Below, piece after piece: positions 34,985-44,413 of a stretch of DNA of 64,000 bases (its first letter is position 1; each line of letters opens with the position of its first letter). Location of the stretch: positions 25,090-89,089 of the forward strand of contig NZ_BJZT01000039.1 in assembly GCF_007992175.1 (NCBI RefSeq), written 5' to 3'. Position numbers and translations under genes: made by a program. Below the pieces are notes generated by a model. It was not told the DNA's origin, searched no databases, and was given only the letters and a program-made list of their open reading frames with translations. This DNA is from Methylobacterium haplocladii (GTDB lineage Bacteria; Pseudomonadota; Alphaproteobacteria; Rhizobiales; Beijerinckiaceae).

Positions 34985-35896
34985 TCAAACCATCTCTTCG
35001 TCGTCCGGCACCACGTCGACCTCGACCTTGAGCTTCTGGCCGCCGGGCGAGGAGACGATGCCGTCGATGGGCGTCACGTCGCCGTAGTCGCGGCCGCGGG
35101 CGAGTTCGATATGGTCGTCGCGCACGCCGCAGGCGTTGGTGGGGTCGAGGCCGAACCAGCCCGCGTCGCCCCCGTCCCCGTGCCAGTCGCGTCCGCACCA
35201 GACCGAGACCCAGGCGTGGCTCGCATCGGCGCCGCGCAGGCGCGGGCGCCCGGGCGGGGGCCGCGTGCGCAGGTAGCCGCTGACATAGGCCGCCGGCAGC
35301 CCGAGCCCGCGCAGGCCCGCGATCATCACGTGCGAGAAATCCTGGCAGACGCCGGCCTTGAGCGCGAAGGCCTTGACGAGCGGCGTCGAGACGGTGGTGG
35401 CCTTGGCGTCGAAGCGGAAATCGGCGCGGATGCGGTTCATCAGGTCGAAGGCGCCGCCATAGGCGCTGCGTCCGGGTGGAAAGCTCTCGCGAGCATAATC
35501 GGTCACCTCGGCGGCGAGGGGCACGCGCCGGCTCGGGAACAGGAAATGAGCGGGCGACTCGGCGCCGAGGGTCGGCAGACTGAGCGCCGCCTCGCGCACC
35601 GCCTCCCAGGACGGGCCGGATTCGGGATCGGGCAACGGGGGGCGCTCGACGCTGACGCGGGAGGTCGCCTCGACGGAAAAGACCTTGTGCGGCTGGTCGA
35701 TGGTCAGCGTCAGGGTCTGCAGTCCGAAGTACTCCTCCCGCGTGCCGCGCCCCTTCGGGATCGGGGTGACGGTGATGCTGCTGGCCAGCACGTGCTGGCC
35801 GTCGCCTTCGCGAGGGCGCAGGCGCAGGTTGCAGCGCGCGTAGCGGACGGTGCGCGCGTAGCGGTAGGTCGTCAGGTGGCGCAGGCTGTAGATCAC
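34985..35896 (-). CDS. Transglutaminase-like cysteine protein, alpha-E/ATP-grasp cluster
   Basis: 303 residues. It starts with GTG at 35896, overlapping the TGA of the ATP-grasp gene (GTGA), so it is translationally coupled. The N-terminal bacterial transglutaminase-like domain (YSLRHLTTYRYARTVRYARC) precedes the papain-like core. Catalytic residues are Cys184 in AGVCQDFSHVM, His in DASHAWVSVW and Asp in WFGLDPTNA. Members of this group are predicted peptidases or acyltransferases acting on peptide bonds. It is the third gene of the operon. The partner proteins suggest a role in making or cutting a peptide. Confidence 0.92.
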   Translation of the reverse strand: MIYSLRHLTTYRYARTVRYARCNLRLRPREGDGQHVLASSITVTPIPKGRGTREEYFGLQTLTLTIDQPHKVFSVEATSRVSVERPPLPDPESGPSWEAVREAALSLPTLGAESPAHFLFPSRRVPLAAEVTDYARESFPPGRSAYGGAFDLMNRIRADFRFDAKATTVSTPLVKAFALKAGVCQDFSHVMIAGLRGLGLPAAYVSGYLRTRPPPGRPRLRGADASHAWVSVWCGRDWHGDGGDAGWFGLDPTNACGVRDDHIELARGRDYGDVTPIDGIVSSPGGQKLKVEVDVVPDDEEMV

Positions 35897-38415
35897 GCGA
35901 GGCCCGTCAGCTTCTCCGGCCGCAGGGCATCGGCACTGCCGGGGAAGTAGCGGCCGGCGATGGCGCTGGCGAGTTCCTCCAGCTCGGTCTCGAAATGGGC
36001 GAGGCCCGCCGCATTGAGGTCGGCGGCCTCGGCGGTGGCGAAGGTACCGGCGAGCTTGAGCGCCGCGCGCCGGTGCGGCTCGGGCACCCCGTCGGCGCGC
36101 AGCTCCGGCAGGGTGTCGAGATGGCGCACGATCGCCTCGACCTGGAACGCGACCGAGCGCGGGTTGAACGGGTCGAGCAGCGCCATGTCGCGCACGGCGT
36201 CGAGGCTGACGCCGGTAAGGTAGCGCGCGCCGTAGGCGATCTGGGAATCGCACAGCGCCAGCATGACACCGAGGTCTTCCGCGCCGGCCTGATCGCCGGC
36301 GAAGCGGAGCGCGAAGGCGCAGGTGTTCACGCCCCGCTCGATGCGCCGCCCCATGTCGAAGAAGCGCCAGCCGGCGGAGTGGTTCATGTTCTCGTGCGAG
36401 AGCCCGGACAAGGCCGAGAGATGGCCCAGCGCCCGCTCGGCCCGGCCGAAGAGCTGCGCTTCGTTCGGCACCCAGGCCTCGCCGAAATCGAGCAGGTCCT
36501 GCAATTCGGTCAGCGCCCGCCACGCCTCGACGGGCAGGCGCTCGCGAAGCGTCGAGGCGGAGCGCCGGGCCGAGAGCACGTGGGCCAGCGCCGAGCCGGC
36601 CTGCTCGCGGTCGCTCAGGGCCTCCTGCGCCAGGGCGGCCGTCGGCAGGTCGGGCTCGGCGATCGATTCCCACTCGTCGAGCAGCGCGCGGATGCGCAGG
36701 CTCGTCGGCGTGCCGACATCGCTGCCGGTATCGGCGGCGAGCGTGCCGGCGAGGCGGCCGAGATGGGTCTGGACGAGGCGGATGACGCCCTCCGCCCGCT
36801 CGAGATAGCGGCCGAGCCAGAACAGGTTGTCGGCGGCACGCGAGGGCAGATGCCCGGCGATGCGCCGGATCTTGGGCGTGATCGTCGAGAGCAGCGGCGG
36901 CGTCTCGACGGGTGCATCGGACAGGACCCAGACGTCGGCCGAGCGGATGCCGGTGCGCATGTCGGTGGGGTCGGCTCCCTCGCGCTCCGCGGTGCGGCAG
37001 AAGGCGCTCGGCATCACGCGCCAGCCGTCCCGCGTGGCGGTGGCGAAGACGCGCATGACGAAGGGCCGGGCGACGAGGCGGCCCTCGGACCAGGCCGGCA
37101 TGGTCGAGAGCGGACTCGTCTCCTGCCCGACCCAGTCGAAGGGCCGGTCGCGAAGGGCCGCGATGGCCTTGTCGCGGGCGGCGTCGAGGGCGTGCGGCCC
37201 GAGGATCGCGTCGCGCTCGGGCCCCCGCACGGGGGTCGCGGCCGGACGCAGGGTCAGACCGTCGAGGTTGGCCCGCACATGGGCGAGGCTCGCGGGATCG
37301 CCGCACCACCAGGTCGGCGGATCGGGCAGGCGCAGGGATTCTCCGAGCAGCCGTTCGGCGATGCGCGGAAGGTAGGGGCTGAGCGCGCCGGATTCGAGCA
37401 CGCCGGAGCCCGGCATGTTGCCGACGACGACACCGCCCCGGCGCAGCACGTCGAGGATGCCGGGCACGCCGAGGCGGCTGTCGGAGCGCAGCTCCATCGG
37501 GTCGAGATAGTCGCCGTCGATCCGCCGCCAGAGGGCGTCGGCGCGCTTGAGGCCGGCGACGGTGCGCACATGCAGCAGGCCATCCTGCACCACGAGGTCG
37601 TCGCCCTCGACGAGCAGGAAGCCGAGATAGCGCGCCAAGGCCGCCTGCTCGACATAGGTGCTGCTGTAGGGACCCGAGGTCAGCAGGCAGATGCGCGGAT
37701 CGCTGCGCTCGCAGGCCTGGGTCAGGCCCTCGCGCAGGCTCTGGAAGAAGCCGGGCAGGCGCTCGACGTGCAGGTCGGAGATCAGGTCCGGATAGGCGCG
37801 GGCGAGCACCATCCGGTTCTCCAGGGCGAAGCCGAGGCCGGAGGGGGCTTGTGTCCGGTCGGCCAGTACGCGCCAGCGCCCGTCCGGCCCTCGCCCGACA
37901 TCGGCGGCGTAGATCTGGAGATGGCGGCCGCCCGGCGGCGCGATGCCGTGAGCGGGCCTCAGGAATTCGGAGCTGCCCGCGACGGCTGCGGCCGGCAGCA
38001 GGCCCTCCGTGACGAGGCGGCCCGGCCCGTAGATGTCGGAGACGATCCGCTCCATCAGGCCGGCGCGTTGGACGATGCCGGCCGACAGCTCCGCCCAGTC
38101 CCGCGAATCGATCACCAGGGGCAGAGGCCCGAGCGGCCAGGCATGCTCGCGCTGATCGCCGTAGACCCGGTAGGAGATGCCGGCGTCGCGGATGTGCCGC
38201 TCCCCCGAGAGAAAGCGCGCCCGGACCTCCTGCTCGCCGAGCTGTCCGAAGCGTTCGAGGAAGTGCGGCCAGGCGCCGCGCAGAAAGCCGTCGGCGTCGA
38301 GCAACTCGTCGACGAGCCCCGGCCGCTGGTCGTAGCCGTCGATCCAGCTCTGGACTGGATCGAGGGCCGATCCGCCTGTCTGTCGATCGAGTGCGAGCGC
38401 CCCCCCCGAGGTCAT
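35893..38415 (-). CDS. Circularly permuted type 2 ATP-grasp / alpha-E domain fusion
   Basis: 840 residues. The N-terminal half (about 1-480) is the circularly permuted ATP-grasp formerly called DUF404/DUF407. Recognisable blocks are GISYRVYGDQ, SSEFLRPAHG, RTQAPSGLGFALENRM, a VVGNMPGSGVLES block and the DWVGQE segment. The C-terminal half (from about 520) is the alpha-E domain (DUF403), starting PSRAADNLFWLGRYLERAEG and containing NMNHSAGWRFFDMGRRIERG. In many genomes these are two adjacent genes; here they are one. ATP-grasp members form amide bonds with ATP. The ATG overlaps the stop of the upstream gene (ATGA). Confidence 0.93.
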   Translation of the reverse strand: MTSGGALALDRQTGGSALDPVQSWIDGYDQRPGLVDELLDADGFLRGAWPHFLERFGQLGEQEVRARFLSGERHIRDAGISYRVYGDQREHAWPLGPLPLVIDSRDWAELSAGIVQRAGLMERIVSDIYGPGRLVTEGLLPAAAVAGSSEFLRPAHGIAPPGGRHLQIYAADVGRGPDGRWRVLADRTQAPSGLGFALENRMVLARAYPDLISDLHVERLPGFFQSLREGLTQACERSDPRICLLTSGPYSSTYVEQAALARYLGFLLVEGDDLVVQDGLLHVRTVAGLKRADALWRRIDGDYLDPMELRSDSRLGVPGILDVLRRGGVVVGNMPGSGVLESGALSPYLPRIAERLLGESLRLPDPPTWWCGDPASLAHVRANLDGLTLRPAATPVRGPERDAILGPHALDAARDKAIAALRDRPFDWVGQETSPLSTMPAWSEGRLVARPFVMRVFATATRDGWRVMPSAFCRTAEREGADPTDMRTGIRSADVWVLSDAPVETPPLLSTITPKIRRIAGHLPSRAADNLFWLGRYLERAEGVIRLVQTHLGRLAGTLAADTGSDVGTPTSLRIRALLDEWESIAEPDLPTAALAQEALSDREQAGSALAHVLSARRSASTLRERLPVEAWRALTELQDLLDFGEAWVPNEAQLFGRAERALGHLSALSGLSHENMNHSAGWRFFDMGRRIERGVNTCAFALRFAGDQAGAEDLGVMLALCDSQIAYGARYLTGVSLDAVRDMALLDPFNPRSVAFQVEAIVRHLDTLPELRADGVPEPHRRAALKLAGTFATAEAADLNAAGLAHFETELEELASAIAGRYFPGSADALRPEKLTGLA

Positions 38416-41400
38416 CGCGGCGCCGGCGTTCGCAGATCGAGGGTGAGCGGAAATTCGATCGAGCGCTCCTCGGGCGGCATCTCGATCAGGCCGGGGGTGT
38501 GCGCCTGCGGCTCGAAGCGTGCGAGGCGGCGACCTTCCGCCTCGTAGGCATTCACCGGAAAACTCTCGTAGTTGCGGCCGCCGGGATGGCTGACGTGGTA
38601 GCGGCAGCCGCCGAGCGAACGCCCGCTCCAGGTGTCGAGCACGTCGAAGGTCAGCGGCCCGTGGGCCGGGATCGTCGGATGCAGGGACGAGGCCGGCTGC
38701 CATGCCTTGAAGCGCAGACCCGCCACCGCCTCGCCGGAGCGCCCGGTCGCGGTCATCGGCAGACGCCGGCCGTTGCAGGCGATGAGGTGGCGGGCGGGGT
38801 TGAAGCCCTCGACCTTCACCTGCAACCGTTCGACGGATGCATCCACGTAGCGCACGGTGCCGCCGCCCGACCCTTCCTCGCCCAGGACGTGCCAGGGCTC
38901 AAGCGCCTGGCGCAGTTCGAGGCCGACGCCGCCCTGCTCGACCCGCCCGAAGACGGGGAAGCGGAACGCGGCCTGTGCCTCGAAGGCCTTGGGGTCGAAA
39001 GCGTAGCCGGCGCGGCGGAGGTCTTCCAGCACGTCGAGGAAGTCCGCCCAGAGGAAATGCGGCAGCATGAAGCGATCGTGCAGGGCCGTGCCCCAGCGGA
39101 CACAGGAGCCGCCCTGCGGCTCGCGCCATGCCCAGGCAACGATGGCGCGGATGAGAAGCTGCTGCGCGAGGCTCATCCGCGCGTCCGGCGGCATCTCGAA
39201 GGAGCGGAACTCCAGGAGGCCGAGGCGCCCGGTCGGGCTGTCCGGGTTGTAGAGCTTGTCGATGCAGATCTCGGCCCGGTGGGTGTTGCCGGTGACGTCC
39301 GCGAGAATGTTGCGGAAGAGCCGGTCGACCAGCCAGTGCGGGATGTTCGGCTGTTCGGGCGTCGGCACCTGTCCGAGGGCGATCTCCAGCTCGTAGAGGC
39401 CGTCATGGCGGGCCTCGTCCATGCGCGGCGCCTGGCTCGACGGCCCGACATAGAGGCCGGCGAACAGGTAGGAGAGGCTAGGATGGCGCTGCCAGTAGAG
39501 CGTCAGGCTCTTCAGGAGGTCCGGCCGGCGCAGGAACGGCGAATCGGCCGGGGTGACGCCGCCGAGGACGAGATGGTTGCCGCCGCCGGTGCCGGTATGG
39601 CGCCCGTCGGTCATGAACTTCTCGGCGCCCAGCCGCGTCTGCCGCGCGTCCTCGTAGAGGCCCATGGTGATGTCGACGGCCTCGCGCCACGAGGCGGCGG
39701 GGTGGACGTTGATCTCGATCACGCCGGGATCGGGGGTGACCTTGATCAGCCCGATGCGCGGATCGTAGGGCGGCTCGTAGCCCTCGATGTGGAGCGGCTG
39801 GCCGATCTCCGCGGCCGAAGCTTCGAGATGGCCGACGAGTTCCAGATACTCGTCGACCCGCTCGAGCGGCGGCATGAACACGCAGAGGCGGCCGTCGCGC
39901 GCCTCGACGGTGATCGCGGTGCGTACGGCCACGCCCTCGACACCGGCGCCGTTGGCGCGGTTCGGCCCGCCCCGGCCGTCGGAGAAGTCGCTGGCCGGCA
40001 GGTCCGCGCGATTCTCCAACGGGTCTTGCGGGTGGTAGTAGGGATAGGATTCCGGCGGCACCCAGGGCAGCGAGGCGAGCGGCAGCCGGAAGCCGGCCGC
40101 TGAGTCGCCGGGCGTGAGAAACAGCGCGCCGCGCCGAAACACCCAGGCTTCCGAGATCCAAACCCGGCCCTCGCCGGCCGCGAGGCTTCCTGCCGGGAGC
40201 ACGAAGCCGGTCGGGTTGGTCAGACCCCGGGCCGAGACGCGGGCCATGCGGGCATCGTTTTCGGGGCTGCCGCTCTTGGCGTCCGCCGTGGTGACGTTGT
40301 CCGGAAGCACGCTCTCGCGCGCCTTCCAGTAGGCGTCGTCCTCATAGGCCGGGATCACGAAACCGGTGAGACCGAGGCGGGCCGCGAGCGAGTCGACCAG
40401 CACCCGTGCCGTCTCTGTCGTCGCCTTGCGCGGACCGTCCTCGACGGCGATCAGCGACGGGTCCCGCCAGATCGGCACCCCGTCCTTCCGCCAGAACAGG
40501 GCAAAGGCCCAACGCGGCAGGCTCTCGCCCGGATACCACTTGCCCTGCCCGTAATGCAGCAGGCCGCCTTCTCCGAAGCGCACGCGCAGGCGGCGCACGA
40601 GCTGGTCGGCGAGGCCGCGCTTGGTCGGGCCGACGGCGGAGGCGTTCCACTCGGGCGATTCGTAATCGTCGATGGAGACGAAGGTCGGCTCGCCGCCCAT
40701 GGTCAGGCGCACGTCTTGCGCGGCGAGGTCCGCGTCGACCCGCTCGCCGAGCGCGTCCATCGCCTCCCAGACCGTACCGGAGAAGGGCTTGGTGATGCGC
40801 GGCGATTCGGCGACGCGGGTGATCGTCATTGCGTAGTCGAACGTGGTGCCCGCGGGCTCGGTGGTGCCCGAGATCGGCGCGGCCGAGCGGTAATGCGGGG
40901 CGGCGGCCAGCGGAATGTGGCCCTCGCCGGTAAGCAGGCCCGACGTCGCGTCGAAGCCGATCCAGCCGGCGCCGGGCAGGTAGACCTCGGCCCAGGCATG
41001 CAGGTCGGTGAAGTCGGTCTTCGTCCCTTCCGGCCCCTCGACGGCGGTGGTGTCGGGCACGAGCTGGATCAGGTAGCCGGAGACGAAGCGCGCGGCGAAG
41101 CCGATCCGGCGCAGCACCTGCACCAGCAGCCAGGCCGAGTCGCGGCAGGAGCCGATCTTGGCCCGCAGGGTCTCGGCCGGGGCCAGCACGCCTTCTTCGT
41201 AGCGGGTGGAATAGGCGATCTCGGAGCGGACCAGCTCGTTCAGCGCCACCAGGAACGAGACCGTGCCGGTCTCCGTCGGCAGCCGCTCCAGGAAGGCGTC
41301 GATTTCCGGTCCGTGCCCGTCATCGACCGCCAGATACGGGGCGAGTTCCGCCTGCAGGCCATCGGCATAGGCGAAGGGGTAGGCGCCGGCATAGGGCTCG

Positions 41401-41684
41401 ACGAAGAAGTCGAAGGGATTGATCACCGCGAGTTCGGCGGTGAGATCGACCTCGATCCGCAGCTCCGTGCTCTTCTCCGGGAAGACGACGCGGGCGAGCC
41501 AGTTGCCGCTCGGATCCTGCTGCCAGTTGATGAAGTGGTTCTCCGGCGAGACCTTCAGCGCGTAGGACGGAATCCGCGTGCGCGCATGCGGTGCCGGCCG
41601 CAGCCTGATCACATGGGGAGCGATCGTGATCGGCCGATCGTAGCGGTAATGGGTGACGTGGTGCAGCGCGGCTTGAATCGACAC
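38412..41684 (-). CDS. Transglutaminase-like / DUF2126 fusion protein
   Basis: 1090 residues, first gene of the coupled operon. The N-terminal transglutaminase-like domain has Cys180 in GSCRDSAWLLVQVL, His in DLHAWAEVYLPG and Asp in IGFDATSGLL. The long C-terminal DUF2126 region (about 300-1090) includes GGEPTFVSIDDYE, HYGQGKWYPGE, GTGGGNHLVLGG and FEMPPDARMSLAQQLLIRA. The domain has been proposed to adopt a glutamine-synthetase-like amidoligase fold. If so, this operon holds two different amide ligases and two transglutaminase-like domains. The divergent zinc-ribbon gene is 184 bases away. Confidence 0.93.
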   Translation of the reverse strand: MSIQAALHHVTHYRYDRPITIAPHVIRLRPAPHARTRIPSYALKVSPENHFINWQQDPSGNWLARVVFPEKSTELRIEVDLTAELAVINPFDFFVEPYAGAYPFAYADGLQAELAPYLAVDDGHGPEIDAFLERLPTETGTVSFLVALNELVRSEIAYSTRYEEGVLAPAETLRAKIGSCRDSAWLLVQVLRRIGFAARFVSGYLIQLVPDTTAVEGPEGTKTDFTDLHAWAEVYLPGAGWIGFDATSGLLTGEGHIPLAAAPHYRSAAPISGTTEPAGTTFDYAMTITRVAESPRITKPFSGTVWEAMDALGERVDADLAAQDVRLTMGGEPTFVSIDDYESPEWNASAVGPTKRGLADQLVRRLRVRFGEGGLLHYGQGKWYPGESLPRWAFALFWRKDGVPIWRDPSLIAVEDGPRKATTETARVLVDSLAARLGLTGFVIPAYEDDAYWKARESVLPDNVTTADAKSGSPENDARMARVSARGLTNPTGFVLPAGSLAAGEGRVWISEAWVFRRGALFLTPGDSAAGFRLPLASLPWVPPESYPYYHPQDPLENRADLPASDFSDGRGGPNRANGAGVEGVAVRTAITVEARDGRLCVFMPPLERVDEYLELVGHLEASAAEIGQPLHIEGYEPPYDPRIGLIKVTPDPGVIEINVHPAASWREAVDITMGLYEDARQTRLGAEKFMTDGRHTGTGGGNHLVLGGVTPADSPFLRRPDLLKSLTLYWQRHPSLSYLFAGLYVGPSSQAPRMDEARHDGLYELEIALGQVPTPEQPNIPHWLVDRLFRNILADVTGNTHRAEICIDKLYNPDSPTGRLGLLEFRSFEMPPDARMSLAQQLLIRAIVAWAWREPQGGSCVRWGTALHDRFMLPHFLWADFLDVLEDLRRAGYAFDPKAFEAQAAFRFPVFGRVEQGGVGLELRQALEPWHVLGEEGSGGGTVRYVDASVERLQVKVEGFNPARHLIACNGRRLPMTATGRSGEAVAGLRFKAWQPASSLHPTIPAHGPLTFDVLDTWSGRSLGGCRYHVSHPGGRNYESFPVNAYEAEGRRLARFEPQAHTPGLIEMPPEERSIEFPLTLDLRTPAPR

Positions 41685-41868
41685 GAAGGCTCCCGCTTCA
41701 GTCGTCAGGGCAGGTCACGGTCGCGCCTGGGCGCGGCCGTCGGGCCGGGGCCTTATACACGGGGGCACCGGTCGGGGCCGGAAAAAGCAAGATCCATGCT
41801 TCCGGTTGCGGTATTCTGGTGGCGACAGTCCGATCCCCTCCCCTTCGGAATCCCGAGGCCCGCCGCCG

Positions 41869-42147
41869 ATGCCGCAACACCGAATCCATCTCGCGACGGC
41901 GCCGGGCATGCCTCTGCCGACCCTGAAACGGAAACTCGGCGTGACGAATGTCGGGCTCTACTGCAATGCCTGCGGCGAGTTCTACGCCTTCGGCGTCGAG
42001 GTGCCGGACGACCAGGAGATCGAGTTCACCGCCGACGGCCCGGTTCTGACCAAGTGCCCGTTCTGCGAGGCCGAGGAGGACCGCCGCGTCGGCGAGATCG
42101 AGCGCCTCGTGCTCACCGAGAGCAAGAAGAAGCGGCACATCGCCTGA
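41869..42147 (+). CDS. Small zinc-ribbon protein
   Basis: 92 residues from ATG at 41869. Two CxxC knuckles, Cys32/Cys35 (YCNACGEFYAF) and KCPFC about 30 residues later, form a probable rubredoxin-like zinc ribbon. It ends with a lysine-rich tail (SKKKRHIA). Its function is unknown. It is divergent from the DUF2126 gene and precedes the zincin peptidase gene by about 130 bases, so it may belong to the same functional neighbourhood. Confidence 0.7.
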   Translation: MPQHRIHLATAPGMPLPTLKRKLGVTNVGLYCNACGEFYAFGVEVPDDQEIEFTADGPVLTKCPFCEAEEDRRVGEIERLVLTESKKKRHIA

Positions 42148-42275
42148 TGTGAGGATGGAGGCGGAGGGGAACATCCATCTCCGAAGCCGCTTGGTCAGGA
42201 TGGGCCGGACCGACGACAGTCGATCGCGGCCCGCCAGGATTCCGGCACCGGGCCCGGCGCGATCGAGACAGGCCC

Positions 42276-43439
42276 ATGAAGATCTTCCAGTGCCAGGCCT
42301 GCGACCAGCCGATCTCCTTCGAGAGCACCGCCTGTGAAAGCTGCCAGCGGCGGCTCGGCTTCGTCACCGAAGTCCATGAGATGTCCGCGCTGGAACCCTC
42401 CGGCGACGACGTCTTCCACGCCTACGCCAATCCGGGTGCCAAGCTGCGCTTCTGCGCCAACGCGGCGCACGACGCCTGCAACTGGATGGTGCCGGCCGAT
42501 TCCGCCGAGCCCTATTGCATCGCCTGCCGCCACAACCGGCTGGTGCCCGACATCACCATCGAGAAGAACCTGACCCGCTGGCGCCAGATCGAGGCCGCCA
42601 AGCACAGGCTGTTCTACACGCTGATGCGGCTCGGCCTGCCGCTCGCCAGCCGGGAGCAGTACTCCGACGGGCTCGCCTTCGACTTCCTGGCCGATCCGGC
42701 CGAGAATCAGGCGCCTGGGCCGCCCGTACTCACCGGACACGACAACGGCCTGATCACCCTCAACATCGCGGAGGCGGACGATGCCGAGCGCGAGCGGCGG
42801 CGGATGCTGTTCGGCGAATTCTACCGGACGCTGCTCGGGCACTTTCGCCACGAGATCGGGCACTACTTCTGGGACGTGCTCGTGCGCTACGATGCGAGCC
42901 TGCCGACCTGCCGGGTGATCTTCGGGGACGAGAGCGCCGATTACGGCGAGGCCCTGCAGAACCACTACAGGAACGGCCCGCCGCCGCATTGGGAGGAGAC
43001 CCACGTCTCCTCCTACGCCACGGCTCATCCCTGGGAGGACTTCGCCGAGACCTTCGCCCATTACCTGCACATCGTCGACACGCTGGAGACGGCTTCGGCC
43101 TTCGAGATCCAGGTGCGGCCGAAGCTCCGGACCGCGCCCGAGGACATCGAGGACGGGCTCGTCGTGATCGACTTCGACCCCTACAGCGCCGGCGATTTCG
43201 GCCGGCTGATCGCCGCCTGGATGCCGCTGACCTACGCGGTGAACTCGCTCAACCGCTCCATGGGCCAGCCGGCACTCTATCCGTTCAAGCTGACCCCGGC
43301 TGTCATCGCGAAGCTCGCCTTCGTGCACGAGCGGATCTACTCGGCGCGCAACACCCTCGCCACGGCCGAGATCGGCGCCGACATGCTCAAGGCCGTCATC
43401 ACCGGCCTGCGCCAGCGCGTGGCCGCGCCGACCACCTGA
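42276..43439 (+). CDS. Zinc-ribbon / putative zinc metallopeptidase
   Basis: 387 residues. The N-terminus is a zinc ribbon (Cys6, Cys9, Cys20, Cys23), with further Cys at ANAAHDACN and CIACRHN. The C-terminal domain has the zincin motif HEIGH (residues 192-196) and a downstream EDFAETFAHYLH, which probably supplies the third zinc ligand and a supporting Glu. This is the putative zinc-binding metallopeptidase family often found near ATP-grasp/alpha-E/transglutaminase genes. It probably cleaves peptides in the cytoplasm, as no signal peptide is present. Confidence 0.88.
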   Translation: MKIFQCQACDQPISFESTACESCQRRLGFVTEVHEMSALEPSGDDVFHAYANPGAKLRFCANAAHDACNWMVPADSAEPYCIACRHNRLVPDITIEKNLTRWRQIEAAKHRLFYTLMRLGLPLASREQYSDGLAFDFLADPAENQAPGPPVLTGHDNGLITLNIAEADDAERERRRMLFGEFYRTLLGHFRHEIGHYFWDVLVRYDASLPTCRVIFGDESADYGEALQNHYRNGPPPHWEETHVSSYATAHPWEDFAETFAHYLHIVDTLETASAFEIQVRPKLRTAPEDIEDGLVVIDFDPYSAGDFGRLIAAWMPLTYAVNSLNRSMGQPALYPFKLTPAVIAKLAFVHERIYSARNTLATAEIGADMLKAVITGLRQRVAAPTT

Positions 43440-43445
43440 AACGGC

Positions 43446-43482
43446 GAAAGCCGCGATCCGAGGGGTTCGGATCGCGACTTTC
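43446..43482. terminator. Bidirectional terminator
   Basis: A stem of 10 bp (CGCGATCCGA/TCGGATCGCG) is extended by GAAAG/CTTTC outside it, with a 5-base loop. It lies between the convergent metallopeptidase (ends 43439) and DUF2147 (ends 43513) genes, with short T- and A-tracts on both sides. Confidence 0.85.
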
Positions 43483-43512
43483 GTTCATTCGTGCTGGAGG
43501 GCGTTCAGGCGC

Positions 43513-44181
43513 TCACTCGTCCGGATCGGCCTGCGGGGCCGGAGCGGCGGTCCGCGACGGGGCGGCCTTCGGTGCGGACGTCTTGGCGGCGCCGGCCGGC
43601 TTCGTGGTGCCGGTCGTCGCAGGCGAGCCTGCGGCGTTGGCGACGGCCGGATTGGGCTTCGGGGCCCATTCGGCGTCGGCACGCGGGCCGTTGGCGCCGT
43701 TGGTCGGCCCGGTGAGCTGGCCTTGCGCGAGGTCGGTCTTCTGCTCCCAGGTCTGCGAGCCACAGAGGAAGCCGAGCATGCAGCCGCGAACCGACAGTTC
43801 GCCCTGCGCCTCGGACCAGATCGTCACGTCGTAGAACTTGCCGTTCTCGGCGTTGTAGATCTTGCCCTCGTACTTGCCCTCGGAATTGGGCTTGAGGCCC
43901 ATGATCATCTGGTGGCCGAGGGAGGCGCGAGCCTGCTTCTTCGGGTCGGGATTGCGGAAGTCGACGCGGGGCTTGCCCTCGTCGTTCAGCGGCACCTTCA
44001 GCCAGACCGCGTAGCCGCAGATGTTGGTGCTCTGAGCGCCGCATTTCTCGACGCGGATGCGGGCCTTGCCGTCTTCGGTGAGCCAGACGCCGCTCGGATC
44101 GCGCGGAGCGGCCTGGGCGAGGCTCGGGAGCGCGACGAGCGCCAAGCCCGCGAGCGCGCCGGTGATCGGAGACCAGTTCAT
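43513..44181 (-). CDS. DUF2147 secreted protein
   Basis: 222 residues with a signal peptide (MNWSPITGALAGLALVALPSLAQAAP). The DUF2147 domain (about 25-145) shows the typical DPSGVWLTEDGKARIRVEKCG opening and GKYEGKIYNAENGKFYDVTIW, ending LGFLCGSQTWE with a Cys pair. It is a small periplasmic beta-barrel domain of unknown function. The C-terminal 75 residues are Pro/Ala/Lys-rich and probably disordered. Confidence 0.88.
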   Translation of the reverse strand: MNWSPITGALAGLALVALPSLAQAAPRDPSGVWLTEDGKARIRVEKCGAQSTNICGYAVWLKVPLNDEGKPRVDFRNPDPKKQARASLGHQMIMGLKPNSEGKYEGKIYNAENGKFYDVTIWSEAQGELSVRGCMLGFLCGSQTWEQKTDLAQGQLTGPTNGANGPRADAEWAPKPNPAVANAAGSPATTGTTKPAGAAKTSAPKAAPSRTAAPAPQADPDE

Positions 44182-44359
44182 GTGATGCGTATCCCCTGCC
44201 CGCGCGCCAATCCGCGGGTCGTCGGCTGGTTCGGGACCGTGGCACGCACGCCGCCGGCCATCCGTCTGAGCCCCCGATGTCGTCCGGGAAATTGACCGCA
44301 TCATGACCGGCTTGCGGCGCCCGGATGCCCTTCGCCGACATGCGACGGTCCCGGCAACG

Positions 44360-44388
44360 AAAAAGGCCGGCGCAGCTGCACCGGCCTT
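44360..44388 (-). terminator. Intrinsic terminator of the four-cysteine gene
   Basis: The stem AAGGCCGG/CCGGCCTT encloses a GCAGCTGC-containing loop. On the minus strand it is followed by TTTTTCGTT. It lies 26 bases past the stop codon of the 68-residue gene. Confidence 0.85.
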
Positions 44389-44413
44389 CGAAGCATTCAA
44401 TCCTGCCGGAGGA

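Noticed and set aside
35995..38547. Open frame of 850 codons antisense to the ATP-grasp/alpha-E gene
   Set aside because: No domain and high Arg/Gly/Glu content; shadow of the real gene on the minus strand.
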